Shown: one piece after another, positions 48,301 to 58,468 of the stretch
Position numbering within the stretch: the stretch's first letter is position 1
Layout of the letters: every line of letters starts with the position of its first letter
DNA from: Eopsaltria australis
Taxonomy: Eukaryota > Chordata > Aves > Passeriformes > Petroicidae
Assembly (NCBI GenBank): GCA_034509425.1
Contig: JAVTVJ010000076.1
Location: forward strand, 3,100,001 to 3,164,000
Length of the DNA: 64,000 bases
Direction: 5' to 3'
Notes under the pieces: model-generated
What the model saw: only the letters and a program-made list of their open reading frames with translations
Databases searched by the model: none
What the model was told of the DNA's origin: nothing
Position numbers and translations under genes: made by a program

Positions 48301-51300
48301 GACTTCAGTCTTCCATCTCTGTCTGGTGGGGTGTTATGTTTGGATGCAGCCCAGACAGGAGGTTTGCAGGGCCAAGGTGAGATAAAGGAATGATGATCAT
48401 ACCTCTCTTAATTCCCCTAAGGAGCACCAGCCACCTTCAGGTCCTTGCAGCTATTCTGCAAGGTTTGGGTCACATAGTTGGTCTTTGTTCTAGGAGCAAA
48501 GGAAAATTACTCAAATGATGAACTGAATTTTAAGTTACAGAGTTCTCCATGATGTTCAAGTTTATTATAAAGAGTATTAAAAATCAAGATGCACAATTCT
48601 AATTTTCCATTTTTTTCTTCCACCTTCAAGACCAGAGTATTTAATGAGAGCTAGAGTGGGAAGATGCTGGGCTTGTGTTATTTTTTCACCTCCTTGGATA
48701 GTTAGAAGGGAGATGTTTCCCTTTAGCCTCTGTTGCTGTTGTAGAACAGTTTTCCTCTCTCAGAAACCTTTTGCCTTTTCCCTTTTCCTTTTCCCCTGTT
48801 CTCTTTTCCCTTAATTTCCTTTATTTTTTTTTCTTTTTTTTTCCCTCCATACTAATTACATTGAGCAGTACTAGGTATTTTTTTTTAGTAGCTCCTGCCC
48901 AAATGTTTTAAAATCAAGCAAAAGTAATCACAACCTTTCTATTCACTTGAAACCATAACATTTTTTGACAAGAAGTGCCTTTAAAGAAATGCCTCCTAAT
49001 TTATGGCGGTGTGCTTTGTACTTTGTTTCTGTAACCTATCTTGTTACATTTCCTGTGTGTTAAGTATGTATGTATTATGAGCTCTTAAAAACAAATATCC
49101 CAGAAGAAAGGAATTCAGTAAATGAATAAAACATTCTTGAGTTGCCCAAGTGGCAGCTTAATAGCTCATCCATTGGGACTTTCATATAATATAATGATGA
49201 TAGCCATATAAATATATGGATAGATGAATAACTTCAATGAGGAGCTTGTTACAACTCTGCATACCACATTTGAGATTAAATCAAACTCTGAAAGTGCTGC
49301 CTGATGTGAAGGTCCAGTTTTTCCAGTGCCAACCGTACAATTCTACCAAAAAAATACACAATCTGTGTGTCTGTGTATACGTATGTACACGTAGCTATAA
49401 CATGCTTTCAATAGCACACACAGACATATACATATGCTGCTTCTAGGTTGACTTTAGTGTTTCAGGACTGATACTGATTGCACTCAACCTCTAAAACTTT
49501 GTGGACTGTTGGCATGACTGGGTTTGCAGCAGTGTGTTTGAGATTAGGTCTTAGCCCCAGCTTTCTCTAAAAGTTATAAGATAAATGGAATAGGAGCATA
49601 AGGTTGTTGTGTTGTATTGCCTAGGATATACACAACTTTTCCATTAGTTCCTGTAATTTCAGAGCTTTGTAAATATCTACTTTGATGCCTATTTGCCACA
49701 GCAGTCTGTAACCTTGGGTACAACTGAAAATAAAGTTTCAAATTTTTTTTTTTTGTAGCAATGATATTCTCAGGAAAACTGATATCCAGTTATGCTGGAC
49801 TTGAAAACCTGATGTTGATGACCCTGAAAGGTGGAGAGAAACCAGCTCATGCTGAACTATGGCATGAACAGGAGAAACTAGACCACCAAATGAGACATAA
49901 ATAGGATAAGACAATTCATTTCCTTACTTCAAAGAGTAGGAAAATGAATTTCTAGGAAGTTGCTGAACTGTGGTGAAAGAAGTCTAGGTGCTCCTAAGAA
50001 ACATAACATCAGCCTCTTTTATAAACCAGCAAAAATTCTCTCTCCTAGCAGGGGGAGACACTGGTATTACAGTATAGACGAATGATGCTAAAGTGCTCTT
50101 CCTGAAAGGCAGAAATACAGCAATTGTCTGTTCTTTTAATAATGCACATCACAGAAGAGGTCCAGCCCTGTATTTTCTCTTGAGTTGTGTCTCATTAGAA
50201 TTTCTCATTTTCATTGGCTGGTTTCTCCTCGACAGTGTATTGTATGTTGTGTGTATATAAATATATCTATATATATAAAATACAACTAGCATCATCTCCC
50301 ACACTAGTCTGAAGTAACAGCCTTTAGTGTCAGTACTCAAAAGTGATCAAATAAAGTCCCATGAAAATAAGGGACTATGATGTTTTCATACTGGTGGATT
50401 AAATTGACAAATGTTTGTTGTGCTGAAGAATAAGGTGCTGCTGCTGATCTTTCAGCTGAACAAAATGGCAACAACAATAAAATAATATTTCCTAAATGAA
50501 GTAGAAGAATTTCGTCCTGGGGCTTCTGGGGGTCAGCCTGAGCAGGGGGAGACCTGTTCCCTCATGTACCTAAAGCATATTGGAGAATTGTGCTTATTTG
50601 ATGTGCGAACTGTATGGAACAAGATGTTAATCATAGGAGTCACATGCTATGTGCACAATAATTGAGTGGACATATTCAGAAAAGGAACTGCCACAAATGA
50701 AATTTGCTGGCTACTGGGGAATGCAGGTCTAGAAGGTGATACAATCTTACATTTTTATTCTCTTTTTTGAAGTTTCTTTTTTAAAAAATATAATAGAAAA
50801 AGCAAATAAGAAGGAAACAAAGCAGGGGGAGAAGTGAATGTGAAAATAAGTGTTTTGAAAGAGGAATGCATTGACAAACACTTGGGAGAATTGACCAAAT
50901 TGATCAGTGTGTTAAATGATGGGATATAGACTGTGAGATCAGGAAGTTAAGTGTTGTGTGTGGACATTACAACATCAGTATGATAAATTGATTGTTGTTA
51001 GTACTGAAAGTGCAGTAGTCCCTCCTTTACACTGGAGGTGATAACTAAAATGAATTTATATTCCAAAACGTGTGTGCAATTTATAAATCTCCTTGAGGAA
51101 GTTGAAATAATGTTGGAAGTTTAAATTAACCTGTGTCATTATTGACAGCTTTTCCTATCCTTTTCCTCCATGTATTCTAGCTTGGAGAAAACTACATTTT
51201 CAAGCAGCTTTTATATGACAATGAGAACAAGGTGTGTGTGCAGTGGGTCTTTAAGTAATTGCCTTTTAAAATCGATTTTTGTGATTTTCACAAGTAGCAG

Positions 51301-52140
51301 TGCATATGCTCTGTAACAAAGAAACTTATTCCCACTCCCTTAATGTACACACCTGCCTAGTTTCCTCAGGCTCCTTTCCTCTACTTTCAAGGGGGAAGTG
51401 ATAAGCAGGACTTGGCTCCCAGCTCCTGCAGTACCCTCCAGCTACCTTCAGCCAATGCCTCCACTTACTCTATCTCTGCTTAACCTCACAATTTAGATTT
51501 TTGAGGGGAGGCTCTGGGCCTTTTCTGAAGGTATCTGTATTTAAAGTAATGACTGCATAATGACTTCTTTATTTTATTTGTTCTTCGTGGCTCAAATTTC
51601 ATCATTCTTAACTGACCATAAAAAAAGGTAACATTTGACTATCACAGTGCTACAAACATATGAAAATCATGTCTCTCTTCCAAACATTGGGACTGAAAAT
51701 AAGTTTTCCAATATGCTCTGAAAACAAACAAATTTAGGCTTTGTTAGAGCTGCTGATATATAAGAAAAAAATAATTTCTATATATGCTTCTTCCTTCTAT
51801 ATAAATTTATACAAATATAAGTGGCTGATTTTAATTTTTTTCACTGTGATTATTATTCTAGAGTGTCTGTATGTGTATATGGATGTGGTAGGGTCTTTTA
51901 TGTTAAAATAGTGTGCATACATACGTATATGTAGTTACATATATGTGCGTGTATGTGAACATGCATATATACTACTCAGACAGGTGTGAAAATACTCAAG
52001 AGCTGGTGTGGTTTTATGTGTGTGTGTGTATAGTGTTCTCCCTTTCTCTTTTGTTAAATAGATGGTGAATTGATATTACATAGATTTTACTTTTGATTAG
52101 AAGTTTAGTAAGTAATTTTGACATGTTGCCTCACAGTACA
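45383..52140. other. Non-coding stretch before the FAT3 exon, with simple repeats
   Basis: About 6.8 kb, probably 5' intron of FAT3. It holds a pyrimidine-rich (CCCTTTT-like) tract at about 48,771-48,846, a TA-rich tract at about 50,250-50,282 and a TG/TA-rich zone at about 51,890-52,034. Short inverted arms (TGTCTGTGT at 49,368-49,376 and ACACAGACA at 49,418-49,426) flank a CA/TG-rich patch. No gene is recognised. Confidence 0.55.
51890..52034. repeat. Degenerate TG/TA dinucleotide-rich tract
   Basis: Interrupted runs of ATACATACGTATATG, ATATATGTGCGTGTATGTG and TGTGTGTGTGTATAG give an alternating purine-pyrimidine tract, ending about 155 bp upstream of the FAT3 coding exon. Alternating TG repeats can adopt Z-DNA. 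Confidence 0.65.
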
Positions 52141-52159
52141 GTTTTTTATCTCTTGATCA

Positions 52160-52206
52160 ACTGTTTCCTGTTTTCTGTCTCTGTCCCAGGGTGAAAGAAT
52201 GATGTG
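52160..52206 (+). promoter_or_regulatory. FAT3: FAT3 coding-exon splice acceptor and 5'UTR with minimal uORF
   Basis: A polypyrimidine tract (TTTCCTGTTTTCTGTCTCTG) leads to CCCAG|G, with AG at 52,188-52,189, so the exon starts at 52,190. The 17-nt leader carries ATG ATG TGA at 52,199-52,207. Its stop shares its last A with the FAT3 ATG (TGATG), an arrangement suited to termination-reinitiation. A separate TGA at 52,192-52,194 is in frame with FAT3, which excludes N-terminal extension from upstream exons. The main ATG has G at -3 and +4, a strong context; the two uORF ATGs have A at -3. Confidence 0.8.
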
Positions 52207-55200
52207 ATGGATGTGAATATGGGCCGCTGGTCAGGCTCACGGCTACCTCCGTCATGCCTTGCCCTTCTGATCGTCAAGGTCCTGGCCTCCATTTGCCAGG
52301 TGGCTCATGGGACTTCACCGCTTGGCTTTCACTTCACACATTCCACTTACAATGCCACAGTGTACGAGAATTCTGCAGCCAGGACCTATGTCAACAGTCA
52401 GACGAGGATGGGCATTACCATGACTGACCTTTCGTGGGATATCAAGTACAAAATAGTGTCTGGTGATGATGAGGGCTTTTTTAAAGCAGAGGAAGTCATC
52501 ATTGCTGACTTCTGCTTCCTCAGAATAAGGACTAAGGGTGGGAATTCTGCTATATTGAACAGAGAAATTCAGGACAACTATTTATTGATGGTAAAAGGAT
52601 CTGTCAGAGGAGAGGACTTGGAAGCATGGACAAAAGTGAACATCCAGGTTTTGGATATGAATGACCTAAGACCTTTGTTTTCACCAACCACATACTCTGT
52701 CACAATAGCAGAAAGCACTCCCTTAAGGACTAGCATTGCACAGGTGACCGCAACAGATGCGGATATTGGGTCCAATGGTGAATTTTATTATTACTTTAAA
52801 AATAAAGTTGAACTCTTCTCAGTTCATCCTACGAGTGGTGTTATCTCCTTAAGTGGCCGGCTAAATTATGATGAGAAAAACAGGTATGACCTTGAGATTT
52901 TGGCAGTGGATCGTGGGATGAAGCTTTATGGAAACAATGGTGTAAGCAGCACTGCAAAGCTTTATGTTCACATTGAACGTATAAATGAACACGCCCCAAC
53001 AATAAATGTAGTAACCCATATTCCCTTCCCATCAGACAAGGAACCCACCTATGCAGTTGTTAACGTTGATGACCTAGATGAAGGAGCCAATGGAGAAATA
53101 GAATCTGTTTCTATTGTGGCTGGAGATCCTCTAGAACAATTCTTTCTGACTAAAGAAGGGAGATGGATGAATGAGTACAAAATCAAAGAAAGAAAGCCTA
53201 TTGATTGGGACAGCTTCCCATATGGTTTTAATCTGACTCTCCAAGCTAAGGACAAAGGATCTCCTCAGAAATTTTCTGCGGTCAAACTGGTCCACATTGC
53301 TAGTCCCAAGAAAGAAAGTATCCCCCTGAAGTTTGAAAAGGAAGCATATGATATTTTGATCAGTGAATTTTCACCTCCCGGTGTGGTGGTTGCAGTAGTT
53401 AAGCTTGTGCCTGAGCCGCAGGGTGTGGAATACAGAATATCTCCAAGTGAGGAAGCTGGGTATTTTAAGATCAATCCCAACACAGGCCTTATTACTACTG
53501 CTCATCCTTTGAAAATCATTGAGAAGGACCTCTATGAATTAGAAGTATATGCAAACAAAGGTGGTGATTTAAAAGCACAGGTTACTGTCAGGTTAGAGGA
53601 TGCCAACGATCACACTCCAGAGTTCCAGCAGCTCTCTTACAGCTCATTCGTCAATGAAAGTGTCCCAGTGGGGTCCAGCGTTTTGGCAGTGTCAGCAGTT
53701 GATGAAGATAGGGGGGAAAACGGATACATCACGTACAGTATTGCCAGTCTGAACTCACTGCCATTTACAATAAACCAGTTTACAGGTGTCATCAGCACAT
53801 CTGAAGAACTGGATTTTGAGTCCTCACCAGAAAGCTACAGGTTCATTGTGAGAGCTTCCGACTGGGGTTCTCCCTACCGCCACGAAAGTGAGGTGAATGT
53901 CACCATATACATAGGCAATGTCAACGATAACAAGCCCCTCTTTGAAAAGGTGGCTTGTCAGGGAGTGATTTCATCTGATTTTCCTGTTGGTGGTCACATC
54001 ACTGCTGTGTCTGCAATAGACATAGATGAGTTAGAGCTTGTGAAGTACAAAATTATCTCTGGAAATGAACTTGGCCTTTTTTATTTAAATCCAGACTCTG
54101 GTGTCCTGCAACTTAAAAAATCTCTTGTTAACTCTGGCATAAAGAACAGTAATTTTGGCCTTAAGATAACGGCAACTGATGGAGAGAACTTCGCTGATGC
54201 CATGTTTGTTAATATTTCAGTAGTTCATGGGAAAGTGTCTTCGAAGACCTTTAGCTGTAGAGAAACTAGAGTTGCTCAGAAGCTAGCAGAAAAATTGCTC
54301 AAAAAGGCAAAAGCAAATGTGAAGCTGAATTTGGAAGATGGTTTTCTTGATTTTTATTCAGTCAACAGGCAGGCACCTCATTTTGACAAATCCTTTCCTA
54401 CTGATGTAAAGGTTTCAGAGGATCTGCCAGTTGGTGCCACCATCCTGAGGATAAAAGCCTATGATGCAGACTCAGGCTTTAATGGAAGAGTACTTTATAC
54501 ATTTCTGATGGCAATGTAGATAGTTGTTTCAACATTGACATGGAGATGGGGATACTTAGTGTTCTCATGCCCTTGGACCGTGAAAAAACAGATCTCTATC
54601 TCCTTAATATTACAATTTATGATTTAGGTAATCCACAGAAATCTGCATGGAGACTGCTGACTGTCACTGTGGAGGATGCAAATGATAACAAGCCTGTTTT
54701 TTTACAGGACAGTTACTCGGTTAATATTCTAGAAAGTACAAGTCTTGGTACAGAGATTATCCAGGTAGAAGCCAGAGATAAAGACCTAGGATCTAATGGT
54801 GAAGTGACTTACTCAGTCCTGACAGACACCCATCAATTTGCTATCAACAGTTCCACGGGAGTAGTGTATGTTGCAGATCAACTAGACCGGGAAGCAAAAG
54901 CAAACTACACGCTGAAGATTGAGGCTAGGGACAGAGCAGAGAGTGGCCATCAGCAGTTTTCCGTTGTGCCTCTGAAGGTTTTTTTGGATGATGTTAACGA
55001 TTGCTCTCCAGCCTTTATCCCATCCAGCTACAATGTGAAGGTCCTTGAGGACCTGCCGGTTGGCACTGTCATAGCTTGGCTGGAAACTCACGATCCAGAC
55101 CTGGGCTTGGGAGGCCAAGTCCGCTACTCGCTGGTGAACGATTACAACGGGCGCTTCGAGATCGACAAGGCCAGCGGCGCCATCCGCCTGAACAAGGAGC

Positions 55201-55500
55201 TCGACTACGAGAAGCAGCAGTTCTACAACCTGACCGTGCGTGCCAAGGACAAGGGCCGCCCCGTTTCTCTCTCCTCTCTTTCTTTTGTGGAAGTTGAAGT
55301 GGTGGATGTTAACGAAAATCTTTATACCCCCTATTTTCCTGACTTTGCTGTCATTGGATCTGTAAAGGAGAACTCCCACATTGGTACAAGTGTTCTGCAA
55401 GTTGTTGCTCGAGATGAGGACTCTGGAAGAGATGGGGAGATCCAGTATTCCATCAGGGATGGCAGTGGCCTCGGGAGATTCAGCATTGATGAAGAAACTG
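52207..55500 (+). CDS. FAT3: FAT3 protocadherin, first coding exon (signal peptide and cadherin repeats 1 to part of 10), with one apparent frameshift
   Basis: FAT3 is a giant type-I membrane cadherin of the FAT family. In mammals it shapes neuronal polarity, notably retinal amacrine dendrites. This exon gives residues 1-1098 plus one base (phase 1). Residues 1-35 look like a signal peptide (core [14 protein letters not shown]). Cadherin repeats lie at about 41-158, 159-264, 265-373, 375-473, 474-579, 580-680, 725-832, 833-937 and 938-1044, with a tenth begun. Linker calcium motifs are visible ([52 protein letters not shown]). A Lys/Leu-rich helical insert (about 687-712) separates repeats 6 and 7, and many NxS/T sites are present. 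Start: the ATG at 52,207, where vertebrate FAT3 also begins. The frame breaks at about 54,498-54,503: after LYT (ACA 54,499-54,501) one base is missing. The raw frame then stops at TAG 54,517-54,519, while the shifted frame resumes SDGNVDSCF at 54,504 and stays open to the donor. I assigned FAT3 rather than FAT1 from recalled family sequence. Confidence 0.95.
54498..54503 (+). other. FAT3: Apparent 1-bp deletion in FAT3 (frameshift site)
   Basis: The sequence reads TATACATTTCTGATGG. Family sequence at this point is Leu-(Tyr or Phe)-Thr-Ile-Ser-Asp-Gly-Asn, and one additional base after ACA would give it. There is no long homopolymer here, only a TTT. The remaining 997 bp of the exon are intact in the +1-shifted frame, which suggests assembly error or a recent private mutation rather than a decaying gene. 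Confidence 0.85.
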
Positions 55501-55506
55501 GTGAGT
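55501..55506 (+). promoter_or_regulatory. FAT3: FAT3 splice donor (phase 1)
   Basis: GAAACTG|GTGAGT: the exon ends at 55,500, after the first base of a Gly codon, in the sequence SIDEET-G of cadherin repeat 10. GTGAGT is a near-consensus donor. Family sequence continues past this Gly, whereas the genomic frame reads on only into EFCF and a stop. Confidence 0.92.
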
Positions 55507-58104
55507 TTTGTTTCTAATTTCTTCTTCACGGAGTTTTTTTTCAAAAGCAAAGCTGATACATAATTGTTTTCTACCTTAATAAGAAATTCAGTCCTTCTTA
55601 ACAGGCAAGATAGAATTATAAATAAGGATTTTCCAGGCACAGCAATGACATGATTTAATTACCTGGTTCCATTCATCACTCTGGATGTGAAATAATACAC
55701 ATTTCTTTTCAGCAGCTATGTGATGACTCCATTTAGAAGGCAGTGATAGTTACAGAATGACTCGCTTAGTCACTGCATTATCTGTTGATCACTGTAAATT
55801 ACTCAGGCCACCTCCACAGTCACAATACTCATGACCTTGAATCCAGTGTTAAACCCAATGAAAGGAAATAAGGAGCATGAAAGAAAGATTATTTTGTCCT
55901 GAAATCTATTTGTGGTCTTGTTCTTGTTGCTGGGACTCATTTTTCATGGGAGTTATTCTGGAATGATACACCATCCTGTATGATACACTTTCTTATAGCA
56001 GGGTGTTCATCAGTGTTGGTGTGCTTATGTAAAAGGTAGAAATTCAGGGAAATGTTCATAACTGTAAATGACCTATGCTAGCTTTCCTTTGGTGGTGTTC
56101 GTATTATAAACATTGACATTAGAAAGCATTGTTAATATAGTGAAGGTTTTTAACATGCTGAACTTTACTACTACACAACCCTATTGGAAAATGTTAAAAA
56201 TACTAAATATAACAGTGTGTTTAGTAAAACACTTAAAAACTGGATGTTTAAATGTCTGGGATGGTTGTTGGGAGTAATGGTGCAGCTGTGCGCCACTAGA
56301 AGTAGTGAGGAAATTAGAAAATATTAGTCAACAGTTTCAGAAATCATATTAAATATGTTAGGTCTGTGGGTTTACTGTGGTTTGTATGTCTTCTTCTGAA
56401 GCTTTTAATTGAGAATGTGGTATTAAACATAAGATTAAAATGTATGTTTTGGCAAATTCAAACTGTTTAATCAAATGTCAGCTTTCTAAACTGAACATTA
56501 TGAAAAACAGACGACATTGCAAATGCTGTGGCTCTCATCTAAGTATAAGCAGAGAAAAATATTTTTATTCTTTATTTGCTACAGTCTTGCTGCTACAGCT
56601 GTACACAGATGATTGCAGTCAAAACCTTATGCCCAGAAACATCACTTGAGTGTCAGAAGTCAAGAGGGCACCTAGCCTAATTTCCAGAAATGTTAGGAAC
56701 TCACATATCCTGCAGTGCTGATAGTGGTGAAAGGCATTCAGGCAACATTATTTAGACATTTGGACACGTGTTTAAATATTAAGCTCCTGCATTTGAAAAT
56801 TTCATCCTACATATTTACTGAGTAGCATCAACTTCATTTGAATGGGTTCTTTATAAAGCACTGGGAGGTTGATCCAAATGCCGTGGCATTGATACAGAAA
56901 TCTCAACATTCAACATTTATTGGACTTAAAAGAGCTGATAGGGAAAGTAACTCAGTGCATGTCACTCGTAAGTAAAATAACCAGTTTTTTACCTTGTACC
57001 TACACTAGTTGAGGTGATGGCCTAGAATAAGTTTGATCCCTTGTTCAGTAAAGCACAAATTACGTTTTAATGTGAGTGGAAATTGTACTCAATGTTCCAC
57101 ATTAAATAACATTAAATATACTTATTGTCTTTCCAAAACTGAAATATATTTTGTGGAGGCAAAAAAGCCCCAGATCTCCCAAGATGCAAAGATTTTTCTG
57201 CCTTTCACTCTTTTACATGAGTGTTACGTGAGAATGAACCAACTTGTGCTATTTCACTTAATCATTCCAGAGGAGACTTGATAATCCAGCAGATCAAAAG
57301 ATTTGGGATTCTTGTCCTGATTTCCTCAAATGTTCAATACTGAGTAAGCCTTCTTGAAAGCAATTTGAAGAACAGTTTGGGTGCAGAGCTGCAGCCAGGG
57401 GGATGTGGAGGGCAGGGCTTCAGAGTTACTCCAGGTCATGCTGTTGTAAGCTGAATGCAGAATTTGACCTTCTATGTCAAATAGAATGCAACATTAATAC
57501 TCTGCTATTGAACTGGTGGCAACTTAAATGCTGCTGAATGATGAATCAGCTTTCTAGCTGTAGAAAAGGGCTTAAGTCACATATTGAATTAATTTATAAA
57601 GAGATAGCTGTTTATTTACTTTCAGCACAGTTCATTTGTCACTTTTAAACTGACCAACTCTATTGGCTTATGTAGCGTCTCTCATGAAATTTGTGAAGGT
57701 AAGCAGGAGTGTGAAGTACAACAAATCAATATTTTTGGCTGCTGCCTTAATGAAAAGATGACTGCAGCATCCATTATAATCATTAGGATATAAACTGGGC
57801 CAAATTCATCCTGATATGTGAGCAGGCTGGACTGCAAGCAAGTCGGTGCTTTCAGCAAAATTCTGCTCAAGTGCATTATTTTTATTTTTCTGGAATATTA
57901 CATGTTAATGGTTGCCCTGTGTGTTGAATGAGATGTGCTTTTGCTCCCTGAGGCACACTGACACTGAGGATTTGAAATGATGCCAGGATACCAGCAGAGA
58001 AGCAGGCCTTCATGATGGATACACACTGCAACATGCAGCTGCACATTTGTTGTCAGAGTGGCTTCTTCTTCCCCTGCAGATGTATATAGGTGCATAATGG
58101 TGCA
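55507..58104 (+). other. FAT3: FAT3 intron, nothing recognised
   Basis: AT-rich intronic DNA following the large coding exon. Open frames are below about 85 codons and look like chance. No repeat family or structured RNA was recognised. Confidence 0.6.
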
Positions 58105-58468
58105 CCTGGAAAAAACGAGGCTCAGGGGAGATCTTCTCACTCTACTACTGCCTGAAAGAAAGGAGGTTGTAGTGAGGTGGGGGTCAGTCTGTTCTTCAAA
58201 TGACAAGTAGCAGGACAAGAAGAAATGGCCAGGAGAGGTTTAGATTGGGTATTAGGGAAAATTTATTCACTGAAAGAGTTGTGAGGCACTGGAACAGGCT
58301 GTCCAGGGTTGTGGTGGAATCACCATCTCCTGAAGTGTTCAGAAAATGTGTGAATGTTGCACTCAGGGCCATGGCTTAGTGATGGACTTTGCAGTGCTGG
58401 GTTAATGGTTGGACTCAATGATCTAGGAGGTCTTGTCCAAATTAAATGATTCTATGATTCTATGATCT
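58105..58468 (+). mobile_element. CR1 LINE 3' fragment in the FAT3 intron, sense, with octamer tail
   Basis: Sense CR1 3' region: 'aacgaggctcaggggagatc', 'gaggtgggggtcagtctgtt', 'ggccaggagaggtttagatt', 'gggtattagggaaaatttat', 'gaggcactggaacaggctgt', 'tgttcagaaaatgtgtgaat', 'gggttaatggttggactcaa', 'tgatctaggaggtcttgtcc', then the tail 'atgattctatgattctatga'. Length is about 365 bp, 5'-truncated, non-coding. It is the best preserved long CR1 copy in the window. Confidence 0.95.

Noticed and set aside
49361..49445. Hairpin or microRNA-like structure in the TG/CA-rich patch
   Set aside because: Only 9-bp arms with a 41-nt spacer in dinucleotide-rich DNA; too weak for a precursor RNA.
52204..52206. 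GTG at 52,204 as the FAT3 start, giving an extra Met
   Set aside because: GTG is not a normal vertebrate start. The ATG at 52,207 has a strong context and matches the N-terminus of vertebrate FAT3.
54519..54540. Reading the exon as two separate genes split at 54,519/54,540
   Set aside because: Both parts are consecutive cadherin repeats of one protein with no splice sites between them; a single missing base explains the split.
55076..55297. Arg/Gly-rich 73-codon frame overlapping FAT3
   Set aside because: It is a +1 frame by-product of G/C-ending codons in cadherin repeat 9; the FAT3 frame is clearly the real one.
54882..55640. 252-codon open frame antisense to FAT3
   Set aside because: It is the shadow of the conserved cadherin coding sequence and its GC3-rich patch, and it runs past the splice donor into the intron.
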